From positions 62,001 to 126,000 of the forward strand of contig NZ_JMKI01000036.1 of NCBI RefSeq assembly GCF_000712295.1: 64,000 nt of DNA. Reading direction: 5' to 3'. Position numbers and translations under genes: made by a program. The DNA is from Synergistes jonesii. GTDB taxonomy: Bacteria > Synergistota > Synergistia > Synergistales > Synergistaceae. The first letter of the stretch is position 1, and each line of letters opens with the position of its first letter. The notes below the pieces were generated by a model, which was not told where the DNA came from, ran no database searches, and worked only from the letters and a program-made list of their open reading frames with translations. Below are positions 8,906-17,898 of the stretch, one piece after another.

Positions 8906-9654
8906 TGGCGCTGCTTGAAGTCAGGGACCTTACGATGAAATTCGGCTCGTTGCTTGCGAACAGCGATGTTTCCTTCGAAGTCGAAAAGGGTACGATCGTC
9001 GGATTGATCGGGCCTAACGGGGCGGGGAAGACTACGCTCTTCAACTGCGTCGCGGGGCTTTACAAGCCGACGTCGGGCAGGGTCGTTTTCAAAGGCGTCG
9101 ACGTTACTAACCTTCCGGCTTACAAGATGGCGCGGCTCGGCGTCGCGCGCACCTTCCAGGTCGTCCGCCCCCTGAAGGAAATGACGGTATTTGAAAATAT
9201 CATGGTCGGCGCCTATATGCGCACGAGCGACAGCTCGAAGGCCGCCGCAGCCGCCGAGCGCTGCATGGAACTCTGCTTCCTCGGCGACGACAGGGACCGT
9301 CCGGCGGGAGGGCTGACGATAGGAAACAAAAAGCGCCTGGAGGTGGCGCGCGCCCTCGCGACGGGGCCGGAGCTGCTGCTTTTAGACGAGGCCGTCGCGG
9401 GGCTCACTTCGACCGAGATCAAAGAAATGGTCGAGGTCATCGTCCGCCTGCGCAGGGAGGGTATAACGATACTGATGGTCGAACATATAATGGAGGCGAT
9501 AATGCCGATAGCCGATAAAATAGTGGTGCTCGCGTCCGGCAAAAAAATCGCCGAAGGCGCTCCGGCGGATATAGTCAAAGACCCCGTCGTCACCACGGCG
9601 TATTTCGGCGAAAAATTCAGCAAGAGGCTCAAAGAACGGAAGGAGGGTGCGTGA
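8905..9654 (+). CDS. livG: Branched-chain amino-acid ABC transporter ATP-binding protein LivG
   Basis: Cytoplasmic ATPase of the Liv system. Walker A is GPNGAGKTT (about residue 37), the signature helix is the Liv-type LTIGNKKRLEVARAL in place of LSGGQ, Walker B is LLLLDEAVAGL, and the switch His is in MVEHIM. A TTG one codon upstream is a possible alternative start, but the ATG at 8905 has the better-spaced GAGGGGG site. 249 residues is normal (E. coli 255). It overlaps livM by 1 base and livF by 1 base, so the genes are translationally coupled. Confidence 0.94.
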   Translation: MALLEVRDLTMKFGSLLANSDVSFEVEKGTIVGLIGPNGAGKTTLFNCVAGLYKPTSGRVVFKGVDVTNLPAYKMARLGVARTFQVVRPLKEMTVFENIMVGAYMRTSDSSKAAAAAERCMELCFLGDDRDRPAGGLTIGNKKRLEVARALATGPELLLLDEAVAGLTSTEIKEMVEVIVRLRREGITILMVEHIMEAIMPIADKIVVLASGKKIAEGAPADIVKDPVVTTAYFGEKFSKRLKERKEGA

Positions 9655-10367
9655 TGGCTGCGATGCTTGAAGTCAAAGACATTCACTGCTCCTACGACCA
9701 CGTCCCGGTGATACAGGGCGTCTCTCTTGAAGTCAACGAAGGAGAGATAGTCGCGATACTCGGCGCTAACGGCGCCGGAAAATCCACGACGATGCGCACG
9801 ATCGCCGGGCTGATGCATCCGACTTCCGGTTCGATAACATTCAACGGCATTGATATAACGAAGATGCCGGCTTCGTCGAGCATAAAGCGTGGGCTCAGCT
9901 ACGTCCCGGAGGGGCGCAGGCTCTTTGCGAAGCTGACCGTGCGCGAGAACCTCGAGCTCGGCGCCTTTACGAGCGCTGACAGGACGGGCGTCGCCGAACG
10001 CCTCGAAGAGATGTTCGAACTCTTCCCGATACTGAAAAGCCGCGCCGCGCAGACGGCGGAGACGATGAGCGGCGGAGAGCAGCAGATGTGCGCTATAGCG
10101 CGCGGGCTTATGTCGCGCCCTAAGCTCATCATGCTCGACGAACTTTCGCTCGGCCTTCAGCCGAGTCTCGTCGAGAAGGTATTCGAAACGGTGAGGGAGA
10201 TAAGAAAGCGCGGCGTGACGATCCTTCTGGTCGAACAGATGGTGCAGGAGGCCCTTGAAATATCCGACCGCGGCTACGTGCTTCAGACCGGCCGCATCGT
10301 CCATCAGGGCACGGCGAAGGAGCTCCTGAACTCCGACGAGGTGCGCAGGGCCTACATGGGCATGTGA
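9654..10367 (+). CDS. livF: Branched-chain amino-acid ABC transporter ATP-binding protein LivF
   Basis: Second ATPase of the Liv transporter. Walker A is GANGAGKST, the signature is MSGGEQQMCAIARGLM, Walker B is LIMLDELSLGL and the switch His position is replaced by Gln in LLVEQMV, as is usual for LivF. The ATG at 9654 overlaps the livG stop. A GTG one codon earlier is also possible. AAGGAGGG lies at 9640-9647. About 237 residues matches the family. It is the last gene of the operon, followed by a strong terminator. Confidence 0.95.
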   Translation: MAAMLEVKDIHCSYDHVPVIQGVSLEVNEGEIVAILGANGAGKSTTMRTIAGLMHPTSGSITFNGIDITKMPASSSIKRGLSYVPEGRRLFAKLTVRENLELGAFTSADRTGVAERLEEMFELFPILKSRAAQTAETMSGGEQQMCAIARGLMSRPKLIMLDELSLGLQPSLVEKVFETVREIRKRGVTILLVEQMVQEALEISDRGYVLQTGRIVHQGTAKELLNSDEVRRAYMGM

Positions 10368-10394
10368 CCCCCGCCTACAATCGTAAATGAAATA

Positions 10395-10413
10395 CCCCCG
10401 GCTCCGCCGGGGG
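10395..10413. terminator. Terminator between livF and the convergent fmdE-like gene
   Basis: An 8-bp all-GC stem (CCCCCGGC / GCCGGGGG) with a TCC loop, followed by GCGTTATTATT. It lies between two converging genes and may serve both strands, although the T tract is modest. Confidence 0.7.
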
Positions 10414-10427
10414 GCGTTATTATTGCG

Positions 10428-10943
10428 CTATGCCCTTTCGAAGCAGTCGGCGCAGAGGAATTCTCCGTCCTTCACCCTCAGCCACGGCTCGGCCGTGAGC
10501 TCGCCGCAGCGCGCGCACTTTTGCGAGCGGTATATCTCCGCTGGCGGAGGCGTCTCTATCTTCGCCCTCTGGACGTCGAAAATTTCTTCGCTCTCCGCCT
10601 CGCGCATGAATTTTCTTTTTTCTTCCTTAGAGGCGAAGGCACGCTCTTTCAAGATTATCCTGAAGGACTTTCCGCTCTTCCTGTCGAAAAAGGTGAAGGC
10701 CTGCTTGCCGCGCAGCCTGAAAATCAGATTCCCCTTGCCGGCCGTGCAGCTGAGCAGCGCCTGAATTGCGTCCACTCCGCAGGCGTCGTTTTCCGTGACG
10801 CAGACGATTTCCTCGTCCTCCGACGGAGCTTCTATCCCGAACTGTTCCATAGCGCAGAGCGCGGCGCGAAAGCCGAGCAGCAGCCCGCCGCATTCGTGCC
10901 CGTGGAATTCTATGCACTTTCTGTATAAAAGCTCTCGCTCCAT
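10428..10943 (-). CDS. FmdE-family protein with C-terminal zinc ribbon
   Basis: Resembles formylmethanofuran dehydrogenase subunit E (FmdE) family proteins, found in many non-methanogenic anaerobes with no settled function. Near the N-terminus is HGHECGGLLLG (about residue 14), then ENDACGVDAIQ (about 52), supplying His/Cys metal ligands. The middle segment GKGNLIFRLRGKQAFTFF is family-typical. The C-terminus has CARCGE ... LCADC, a treble-clef zinc ribbon (about 142-167). 171 residues. It stands alone, converging on livF and divergent from malic enzyme. A metal-binding or molybdenum-enzyme accessory role is possible but not shown by context here. Confidence 0.85.
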   Translation of the reverse strand: MERELLYRKCIEFHGHECGGLLLGFRAALCAMEQFGIEAPSEDEEIVCVTENDACGVDAIQALLSCTAGKGNLIFRLRGKQAFTFFDRKSGKSFRIILKERAFASKEEKRKFMREAESEEIFDVQRAKIETPPPAEIYRSQKCARCGELTAEPWLRVKDGEFLCADCFERA

Positions 10944-11069
10944 TTTTCTTCCCCCTTACGAAAGCAATTATACAGAAAACGGGCGAAGGATGACAATTTG
11001 CAAAGTTCTGATATTGGATGTAAACTCATTAAGCTTAATAAAATCTGTATGTGAAGTGGAGTCTGAATC

Positions 11070-12251
11070 ATGAAGGAAGACATTTTTTCCAAATCGCTCG
11101 ATATGCACAGGAAGCTTCGCGGCAAGCTCGACATACGCTGCCGCAAAGATATAGAGAATGTGCGGGATCTGGCGCTCGTCTACACGCCCGGCGTCGCCGA
11201 GCCGTGCCGCGCGATAGCGCGCGATGAAAACGAGCTGTGGAACGTCACGATAAAAAACAATCTCGTCGCGGTCGTCACGGACGGCACGGCGGTGCTCGGG
11301 CTCGGAGACATCGGCCCCGCCGCGTCGATGCCGGTGATGGAGGGCAAGAGCTGCCTATTCAAGCGTTTCGCCGGAATAGATTCGATTCCGCTCGCGATAT
11401 CTACGAAGGACGTCAACGAATTTGTGAACGTCGTTTCAAAGATCGCCGTCTCCTTCGGCGGAATAAATCTTGAGGACATCTCCGCGCCGCGCTGCTTCGA
11501 AATAGAAAGCCGTCTTCAGCAGGAGCTCGACATACCGGTCTTCCACGACGATCAGCACGGCACCGCGGTGATAGCTCTCGCGGCTTATAAAAACGCGCTG
11601 CGCCTGACGGGGCGTTCACTTGCCGGCTCAAGGCTTGTGATAAACGGCGCCGGCGCGGCCGGAAGCTCGATAGCGCGCTACTTCCTCGCGGCCGGCGTTG
11701 AAGACATCATAATGTGCGACGTGAACGGCGCGCTCTGCGAAGGATACCCGCAAGGGCTTAACCCGGCGCAGGTAGAGCTTTCGAAGGTCACCAACCCCGA
11801 GAAGAAGCGCGGAGGCCTCGCCGACGTGATAAAGGGGGCCGACGCTTTCCTCGGCGTCTCGCGCCCCGGCCTCCTGACGGGCGACATGGTGCGCTCTATG
11901 GCGAAGGAGCCGGTCGTTTTCGCGATGGCGAACCCGACGCCTGAAATATTCCCCGACGAAGCCTTCGCGGCCGGAGCCGCGGTCGTCGCGACCGGCAGGA
12001 GCGACTTCCCGAACCAGGTCAACAACTGCCTCGGATTTCCTGGAATATTCCGCGGCGCCCTCGACGTGCGCGCACGCCGCATAAACGAAGAGATGAAACT
12101 CGCCGCTTCCGAGGCCCTGGCTTCGCTCGTAACGGACGCTGAACTGTCTAAGGACTATATAATCCCCTCCGCGCTTGACGAACGCGTCGTTCCGGCCGTC
12201 GCGCGCGCCGTAGCGGAGGCCGCGCGGCGCACCGGAGCCGCGAGGCTGTAG
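11070..12251 (+). CDS. Malic enzyme (NAD(P)-dependent, decarboxylating)
   Basis: Oxidatively decarboxylates malate to pyruvate and CO2, linking C4 acids to pyruvate metabolism. The 393-residue length fits the short bacterial type without a phosphotransacetylase domain. Motifs: VYTPGVAEPC (about 37-46), VVTDGTAVLGLGDIGP (about 70), the metal-binding VFHDDQHGTAVI (about 157) and the Rossmann loop NGAGAAGSSIARY (about 192). The ATG at 11070 follows a poorly defined leader. The gene is followed 2 bases later by lysA-like decarboxylase, so they probably form one transcript. Cofactor preference (NAD or NADP) cannot be told by eye. Confidence 0.93.
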   Translation: MKEDIFSKSLDMHRKLRGKLDIRCRKDIENVRDLALVYTPGVAEPCRAIARDENELWNVTIKNNLVAVVTDGTAVLGLGDIGPAASMPVMEGKSCLFKRFAGIDSIPLAISTKDVNEFVNVVSKIAVSFGGINLEDISAPRCFEIESRLQQELDIPVFHDDQHGTAVIALAAYKNALRLTGRSLAGSRLVINGAGAAGSSIARYFLAAGVEDIIMCDVNGALCEGYPQGLNPAQVELSKVTNPEKKRGGLADVIKGADAFLGVSRPGLLTGDMVRSMAKEPVVFAMANPTPEIFPDEAFAAGAAVVATGRSDFPNQVNNCLGFPGIFRGALDVRARRINEEMKLAASEALASLVTDAELSKDYIIPSALDERVVPAVARAVAEAARRTGAARL

Positions 12252-12253
12252 CG

Positions 12254-13474
12254 GTGCGCGAAATGTTTCTTCAGAAGGACGAAGCTTTTCAGCTGCTGGC
12301 CGACTTCGGCTCGCCGCTTTACGTCTACAGCGAGGGCATCCTTCGCGAACGCTGCGGAGAACTTCTGGAAGCGTTCGAAGGCCGCATAAAGCCGAGCTTT
12401 TCGGCAAAGGCTAATTCCAACCTCCACCTTCTGCGCATCATACGCGAAGAGGGCATAGGCGCCGACGCCGTCAGCCCCGGCGAAATATTTATCCTTGAGC
12501 GCGCCGGCTTTGAGAGCGGCGAAATATTTTACATCTGCAACAACGCGTCGGAGGAGGAGCTCCGCTTCGCGATCGACCGCGACATACTCGTCAGCGTCGA
12601 TTCCCTGTCGCAGCTTGAGACCTTCGGACGCATAAACAGGGGCGGCAGCGTCGCCCTGCGCATAAACCCGGGCGTCGGCGCGGGGCACTGCGACAAGGTC
12701 GTCACGGCCGGGTGCGGCACAAAATTCGGCATAGACCCCGCTTGCTGCGGCGAAGCGAAAAAAATCATTGCGAAATATGAGCTGAAGCTCATCGGGATCA
12801 ACCAGCACATCGGCTCTCTTTTCCTTGACGCGGGGCCCTACGTTAAGGCGGCCGGTATATTGCTTTCCATCGTTCTCAAACACTTCCCCGGGCTCGACTT
12901 TGTAGATTTCGGCGGCGGCTTCGGCGTGCCTTACAAAGAAGGCGAACGGAGGCTCGACTTCGGCGCCCTGCGCGACGGCCTCTTCCCGCTGATGGATTCC
13001 TTCGTCGAGCGCTACGACAATAAATACGTGCATTTCAAATGCGAGCCGGGGCGCTATATAGCCGCTGAGTGCGGCCTTCTGCTCGGCACCGTGAACGCTG
13101 TGAAGGAAAGCTTCGGGAAACGCTACGTCGGCACCGACCTCGGCTTCAACGTGCTGATGCGCCGCGTGCTCTACAACTCCTATCACGAGGCGCGCCTGCT
13201 CAGGAGGGGTGCGGCGGTGCAGCGCTCCGCGGTTCTCGCCGACGTCGTCGGCGACATCTGCGAGAGCGGCGACGTTATCGCCGAATCACGCCCCGTCGGC
13301 GACGCGCGCAAGGGCGACGTTATCGCGGTAGAAAACGCCGGCGCCTACGGCTATTCGATGGCGTCGAACTACAACAGCCGCATGCGCCCCGCCGAAGTCC
13401 TCATGACGCAGCGCGGCGAGTTCAAGCTGATACGAGCCGCCGATACCCTTGAAAGCCTGCTGGCGAATTTCTGA
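12254..13474 (+). CDS. lysA: Diaminopimelate decarboxylase
   Basis: PLP enzyme of the alanine-racemase-fold decarboxylase family that makes lysine from meso-diaminopimelate. The PLP lysine is in FSAKANSNLHLLR (about residue 52). RINPGVGAGHCDK, the glycine loop FGGGFGVPY, EPGRYIAAECG, and the substrate-site motif CESGDVIAES with ENAGAYGYSM support LysA over ornithine-type enzymes. The frame begins at GTG 12254. An ATG three codons on (12263) is a possible start. 406 residues is normal. It lies 2 bases after malic enzyme, an unusual pairing that suggests shared transcription more than shared pathway. A strong terminator follows. Confidence 0.9.
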   Translation: MREMFLQKDEAFQLLADFGSPLYVYSEGILRERCGELLEAFEGRIKPSFSAKANSNLHLLRIIREEGIGADAVSPGEIFILERAGFESGEIFYICNNASEEELRFAIDRDILVSVDSLSQLETFGRINRGGSVALRINPGVGAGHCDKVVTAGCGTKFGIDPACCGEAKKIIAKYELKLIGINQHIGSLFLDAGPYVKAAGILLSIVLKHFPGLDFVDFGGGFGVPYKEGERRLDFGALRDGLFPLMDSFVERYDNKYVHFKCEPGRYIAAECGLLLGTVNAVKESFGKRYVGTDLGFNVLMRRVLYNSYHEARLLRRGAAVQRSAVLADVVGDICESGDVIAESRPVGDARKGDVIAVENAGAYGYSMASNYNSRMRPAEVLMTQRGEFKLIRAADTLESLLANF

Positions 13475-13502
13475 CGCGCAGCGCTTTAGAAAAAAATTTA
13501 TA

Positions 13503-13537
13503 AAAATCCGCCGTTTCCTATGGGAACGGCGGATTTT
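13503..13537. terminator. Bidirectional terminator between lysA and the PQQ-propeller gene
   Basis: A 13-bp perfect stem (13503-13515 with 13525-13537) whose arms start with AAAA and end in TTTT, so it can terminate both converging transcripts. TCC/GGG inside the loop can extend the stem. Confidence 0.9.
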
Positions 13538-13558
13538 ACGCACTTTGGAAAGCTGCGT

Positions 13559-14668
13559 TTATCTGATCGAACAGACGCTCCCTCCCGACGTCACCGCGAT
13601 GATGCGCTCCGCCGTGACAGCCGGCGCGGCTACGACGTCGCCGTCGAGCGGAACGCTCCAGCTGACGCTGCCGCTGCCCGCGTCGAGCTCGTAAAGGCTG
13701 TCACTGTTGGAGCCTATATAAATTTTGTCTCCGAGCGCCGCCGCCGACGAGAAAACGGAAGCGCCGGTGTCGACCTTCCAAAGCTCCGCGCCGCTGTTCG
13801 CGTCGACCGCGGTGACCTTGCCGGAGATGTCGCCGAATATGACCCTGCCGTTATGTACGAGAGGCGAGGACTCTATCTGAGCCTTCGCGTCGTAGCGCCA
13901 GATGACCGCCTGGTGTTTCAACCGCGCGCAATAAAGCTTTCCGTCTTGGCTCGTGAAGTAGAGCATGCCGTTGGCGACCGCCGGAGCCGACATGATCGGG
14001 CCGCCGACTATGGCGCGCCACTTTAGCTTTCCCGTCGCGGCGTCGATCGCGAACATCTTGCAATTCTTGTTGCCGACGTAGACCACGCCGTCGGCGACGA
14101 CCGGCGAGCCGGTGACCGCGGCGTCCGTTTTGAAACTCCATCTCTGCCAGCCGGTCTTTATCGAGACCGCGTAGACGAAGCCGTCGTTCGAGCCGAAGTA
14201 GACGGTATCGCCGTCGGTGGCGGGGGAGCTCTGTACGCCGCTGTGCGTCGTGAATCTCCATATCAGCCCGCCGGTCTCCGCGTCGAGGCAGTAGAGTCTG
14301 CTGTCGTAGCTTCCGAAATAAACTCTGCCGTTCAAGACGGCCGGCGACGTCGTGATCCAGTTCTCCGCTTTGAAACGCCACAAGTCATTTCCGGCCGCGT
14401 CTACGGCGCAGAAGTCGCCGTCGTTCGTGCCGAAGTAAAACTTCCCCTTGTAGGCCGCCGGAGATGAGGCTATGGCCTGCGACGCTTTGACCGCCGTCCA
14501 TTCGCGCCGTCCGGAGAAGCGCTGTACGGGATAATTCCCCTCTTGATTCGCGCCCGTGCGCAGGGCGTTGTTCTTGAAGGTCGGCCAGTCCTGCGCGCAG
14601 GCGGCCGAAGCTGCGGCTATGATGACGGCGGCCGCTGCCGCCGCTTTGAAGAGATGTTTCGCTGTCAT
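13559..14668 (-). CDS. Exported PQQ-like beta-propeller repeat protein
   Basis: Secreted or periplasmic protein built from about seven to eight repeats of roughly 38-40 residues. The recurring pattern is GxVYFGS...LYALDAxTGxxxWRF...SSPAV, the quinoprotein/BamB-like blade motif. An N-terminal signal peptide (KHLFKAAAAAAVIIAAASAACA, cleavage about residue 26) directs export. The mature protein opens QDWPTFKNNALRTG. No PQQ-dependent dehydrogenase catalytic set is evident, so a binding or outer-membrane scaffold role is more likely than enzymatic. GAAAGGAAG precedes the ATG. It lies 60 bases downstream of hydE on the same strand, which may be chance. Confidence 0.85.
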   Translation of the reverse strand: MTAKHLFKAAAAAAVIIAAASAACAQDWPTFKNNALRTGANQEGNYPVQRFSGRREWTAVKASQAIASSPAAYKGKFYFGTNDGDFCAVDAAGNDLWRFKAENWITTSPAVLNGRVYFGSYDSRLYCLDAETGGLIWRFTTHSGVQSSPATDGDTVYFGSNDGFVYAVSIKTGWQRWSFKTDAAVTGSPVVADGVVYVGNKNCKMFAIDAATGKLKWRAIVGGPIMSAPAVANGMLYFTSQDGKLYCARLKHQAVIWRYDAKAQIESSPLVHNGRVIFGDISGKVTAVDANSGAELWKVDTGASVFSSAAALGDKIYIGSNSDSLYELDAGSGSVSWSVPLDGDVVAAPAVTAERIIAVTSGGSVCSIR

Positions 14669-14728
14669 GTCGCTATACTTCCTTTCGTATTAGTTTTCGT
14701 CTGTTTCGGCCGCGCGGCGCAAAGCGGC

Positions 14729-15772
14729 TCAGCCTGCATAGTCCCCGCGGTCGGACACGACCTCGTAGCCTATCGCGTCCATACTTTTCTTTACCGATTC
14801 ATACGCCGCTTCGGTCTCCGCGTCCGCGTTGAGCTTGTTGTCGTAGAGCATATATTTCCTGCGCACAGACATAGGGGAGATATTCGGCATGACCACGTTG
14901 CATCCCGCGAGCACCCCCATTTCGCGCCCGTTGTTTTCGACCGTGCCGAGGGCGGTGGTGGCGGGCAGCAGGACCTTGGGATTCATCAGCCTCACTATCG
15001 CGAGCAGGAAGAGCGTGAGCTCCGCGGAGCCCGGCTTTTCGTGTGCGAATGGCGTCTCGTGGTGCGGGATGAAGGGCCCCATGCCCACCATCTGCGGCGC
15101 GAATTCTTTTATGAAAAGCAGGTCTTCGACGATATTGCCGACGGTCTGGTAGGGGGAGCCGACCATCGAGCCCGCACCGACCTGGTAGCCGATCTCCTTA
15201 AGATTGCGCAGGCATTCCATCCTGTTCGCGAGGGAAAGCTCGGCCGGGTGCAGCCTGCGGTAATGTTCGGGGTCCGCGCTCTCATGACGCAGCAGGTAGC
15301 GGTTCGCGCCGGCGTCGAAGAAGCGCTGATAGCTTTCGCGCGGCTTTTCACCGAGCGAGAGCGTTATCGCGCAGTCGGGATATTCGGCGCGGATCGACGC
15401 GACTATATCCGTCATTATATCGTCGGTGTAATACATGTCTTCGCCGCCCTGAAGGACGAAGGTGCGGAAGCCGAGCGAATGCCCCTCGCGGCAGCACTCC
15501 ATTATGTCTTCTTTTGTAAGACGGTAGCGCTGCACCTTTTTGTTGCTCCTGCGGATGCCGCAGTAGAGGCAGTCGTTACGGCAGTAGTTCGTCATCTCTA
15601 TCAGCCCGCGCACGAAGATCTTCTTTCCGTAGTATTCACAGGCCCTTTCTCGCGCCAGTCCGTATAACATGCGCGCGCTCTCCCCGCTTCTGTTTTCGAT
15701 GATGAAGCGCAGCTCGTCGCGTGTGGCATCCGCGGTTTTGTAAATAGATTCGATAATGTCGGCTGACTTCAC
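14729..15772 (-). CDS. hydE: [FeFe]-hydrogenase H-cluster maturase HydE (radical SAM)
   Basis: Radical SAM enzyme needed to build the dithiolate-bridged diiron subcluster of [FeFe]-hydrogenase. The CxxxCxxC motif is MTNYCRNDCLYCGIR (about residue 50). HydE-specific segments follow: LQGGEDMYYT, LRHESADPEHYRRLHP, GSMVGSPYQTVGNIVEDL, MVGMGPFIPHHETP and PATTALGT. The GTG at 15772 is chosen because it has CGGGAG 8 bases upstream and gives the usual size of about 347. A TTG 13 codons earlier lies within a ribosome-site-like stretch. hydF, hydG and the hydrogenase are not in this window, so hydE is detached from its partners here. A PylB/HydE-like paralogue is a less likely alternative. Confidence 0.9.
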   Translation of the reverse strand: MKSADIIESIYKTADATRDELRFIIENRSGESARMLYGLARERACEYYGKKIFVRGLIEMTNYCRNDCLYCGIRRSNKKVQRYRLTKEDIMECCREGHSLGFRTFVLQGGEDMYYTDDIMTDIVASIRAEYPDCAITLSLGEKPRESYQRFFDAGANRYLLRHESADPEHYRRLHPAELSLANRMECLRNLKEIGYQVGAGSMVGSPYQTVGNIVEDLLFIKEFAPQMVGMGPFIPHHETPFAHEKPGSAELTLFLLAIVRLMNPKVLLPATTALGTVENNGREMGVLAGCNVVMPNISPMSVRRKYMLYDNKLNADAETEAAYESVKKSMDAIGYEVVSDRGDYAG

Positions 15773-15844
15773 GTTTCCAACTCCCGCACGAAAATCTCCC
15801 TCCGGAGGCAATTATATCTCATTTCGATATGAAAATCTTCCGCA

Positions 15845-15873
15845 AGAAAAAACGGGCCCCCGAAGGGGCCGCG
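15845..15873 (-). terminator. Terminator downstream of htpG
   Basis: On the minus strand a GC stem with core GGCCCC/GGGGCC around a TTCG tetraloop (15855-15870) is followed by TTTTTTCTT. This is a good rho-independent terminator for htpG. Confidence 0.85.
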
Positions 15874-15884
15874 TTTATGACGAA

Positions 15885-17762
15885 CTATCTTTCGAGCAGC
15901 TTTCCGACGAGAGCGGTGAATTTCTTTCCGTCGGCGACCGGCTCTCCGTCGGCTATAGAGGCGAGCCCGTAAAGAAGGTTGGACCAGTCTACGGCGTCGA
16001 AGCCCTCCTTTTCGGATTCCAGAGCTATCTTTTTGATCAGCGCGTTGTCGGCGTTGATCTCCATTACGCGCTTTTCTTCCGGCACTTCCTGTCCCATGGA
16101 CTTGAAGAAGTTCCTCATCTGCGGCGATATCTCCTCGCCCTTCTGCACGAAGCAGACGGGGGAATCTACGAGGCGGTCGGAAATTTTCACGTCCTCGACG
16201 AGGGCGCCGAGGGCGTCCTTTATCTTCTTGACGAGCCCGCTCTTTTCGATCTCCACGTTATTCTTTTCCTCTTTCTTCTCTCCCTCAGGCAGGCTGAGAT
16301 TCTCCGCCGCGGCCGATACGAAATCATATTTATCGTATTTGCGCGCGTGATTTACCCATATCTCGTCCACCGGGTCGCTGAGCAGCAGCACGTTCACGCC
16401 CTTCTTCTTGAAAGCCTCGAGTTTCGGCGAGTTTTGCAGATTCTTCAGCGAGGAGCCCGTCAAATAATATATTTTGTCCTGCCCCGCCGGCATGTTGACG
16501 ATATAGTCCTCGACGGAAGTCTTTTTGCCCTCGGAGCTCTCAAATACGCAGAGCTTTATCAGCTCGTCGCGGTGGCGCAGGTCTGAGATGATGCCCTCCT
16601 TGAGGACGATTCCGAAGGTCTGCCAAAATTTTGCGAATTCCTCGCCCTTTTCCTTCTTCATCTTCGCGAGCGTGTCGAGTATCTTTCTGACGAGGCTGCT
16701 CTTTATCTGAGACGCCATCCTGTCCTGCTGCAACATCTCGCGCGAGACGTTGAGCGACAGGTCTTCGGAATCTACCACGCCCTTTACGAAGCGCAGGTAC
16801 TGCGGTATGAGCTCCTTGCAGTCGTTCATTATGAAGACGCGGCGGATGTAGAGCTGGACGCCGTGCCTGCCGTCCTGGTAGAAGAGATCCATCGGCTGGC
16901 GCGACGGGATGAAGAGCAGCGCCGTGAACTCACATGTCCCCTCGGCCCTGTAGTAGATGCGTTCCATCGGATCCTCCCAGTCGTGGGAGATGTGGCGGTA
17001 GAACTCGTTGAATTCTTCGTCTTTGATATCCTTCTGAGGGCGCGTCCAGAGGGCCTTCATGGAGTTCACCGGCTCTTCTTTTTCGTCCTCCTTCTTCTCC
17101 CTGCCCTTTTCCGTCAGATATATCGGGTAGCTGACAAAGTCGGAGTATTCCCTGATTATGCCGCGGATCGTCCATTCCGATAGATAATCCTTGAGTTCTC
17201 CTTCCTCCTCGTCTTTCTTTTCATCTTTTTTGATATGAAGAGTTATCGTGCTGCCGTTCGACGCGCGGCTGCCGTCGTCGATAGTGAAGGTGCCGTCGCC
17301 GGTCGATTCCCACTTCCACGCCTTATCCTCGCCGGCCTTCATCGTGTCGACCGTCACGTTGTCGGCCGCGATGAAAGCGGAGTAGAAGCCGACGCCGAAC
17401 TGCCCGATGAGATTGCCGGCGCTGCCGCTCTTCGCTTCCTGCATCGCGCGGATGAATTCGTTAGTGCCGCTCTTCGCTATAGTGCCGAGGAAGGAGACGA
17501 GCTCCTCTTTGTTCATGCCTATGCCGTTGTCTGAGAAGGTCAACGTTCCGCTCTCTTTATCTATCGTGACGTCAATGCGCCCGTTCTTTGCGTATCCGGC
17601 GAGCTCAGGCTTGCTCAGGCTTTCGATGCGCAGCTTGTCTATGGCGTCGGATGCGTTGGATATGAGCTCGCGCACGAATATGTCGGGGTTCGAGTAGACT
17701 GAGTTTATCATCAGCTCCAGGACCTGTTTTGCCTCGCTTTGAAATTCCCTTTTTTCAGCCAT
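15885..17762 (-). CDS. htpG: Molecular chaperone HtpG (Hsp90)
   Basis: ATP-dependent Hsp90 homologue that refolds stress-damaged proteins. The GHKL ATPase domain is at the N-terminus: ELISNASDAIDKLR (about 30-43), DNGIGMNKEEL (about 75), GQFGVGFYSAFIAA (about 117). The middle domain includes SRQPMDLFY and the Arg-finger segment LNVSREMLQQDR. The charged GEKKEEKNNVEIE linker is also seen. The C-terminal dimerisation domain is complete. 625 residues matches E. coli HtpG (624). It stands between its own terminator and clpB, both on the minus strand, forming a two-gene stress cluster. No CIRCE element is seen upstream. Confidence 0.97.
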   Translation of the reverse strand: MAEKREFQSEAKQVLELMINSVYSNPDIFVRELISNASDAIDKLRIESLSKPELAGYAKNGRIDVTIDKESGTLTFSDNGIGMNKEELVSFLGTIAKSGTNEFIRAMQEAKSGSAGNLIGQFGVGFYSAFIAADNVTVDTMKAGEDKAWKWESTGDGTFTIDDGSRASNGSTITLHIKKDEKKDEEEGELKDYLSEWTIRGIIREYSDFVSYPIYLTEKGREKKEDEKEEPVNSMKALWTRPQKDIKDEEFNEFYRHISHDWEDPMERIYYRAEGTCEFTALLFIPSRQPMDLFYQDGRHGVQLYIRRVFIMNDCKELIPQYLRFVKGVVDSEDLSLNVSREMLQQDRMASQIKSSLVRKILDTLAKMKKEKGEEFAKFWQTFGIVLKEGIISDLRHRDELIKLCVFESSEGKKTSVEDYIVNMPAGQDKIYYLTGSSLKNLQNSPKLEAFKKKGVNVLLLSDPVDEIWVNHARKYDKYDFVSAAAENLSLPEGEKKEEKNNVEIEKSGLVKKIKDALGALVEDVKISDRLVDSPVCFVQKGEEISPQMRNFFKSMGQEVPEEKRVMEINADNALIKKIALESEKEGFDAVDWSNLLYGLASIADGEPVADGKKFTALVGKLLER

Positions 17763-17860
17763 TGAAAATCCTCCTAAGTGCTTATAAAAATTCTTTGCTA
17801 TTATAAAATAAAACAGGACGTTTTATTTACTCCGTTCCGCCGCGGGTTGGAACAAACGGA

Positions 17861-17886
17861 GGCCGCCGCGCCGGGACGCGGCGGCC
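17861..17886 (-). terminator. GC-rich hairpin downstream of clpB
   Basis: A perfect 10-bp stem GGCCGCCGCG/CGCGGCGGCC with a 6-base loop lies 13 bases after the clpB stop. The following minus-strand sequence is TCCGTTTGTTCC, so the T tract is weak. It is probably a terminator or a 3' stabilising structure. Confidence 0.6.
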
Positions 17887-17898
17887 TGCCTGTGTGTT

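Noticed and set aside
17763-17898. CIRCE/HrcA heat-shock operator near htpG or clpB
   Set aside because: Neither upstream region holds the TTAGCACTC-N9-GAGTGCTAA inverted repeat.
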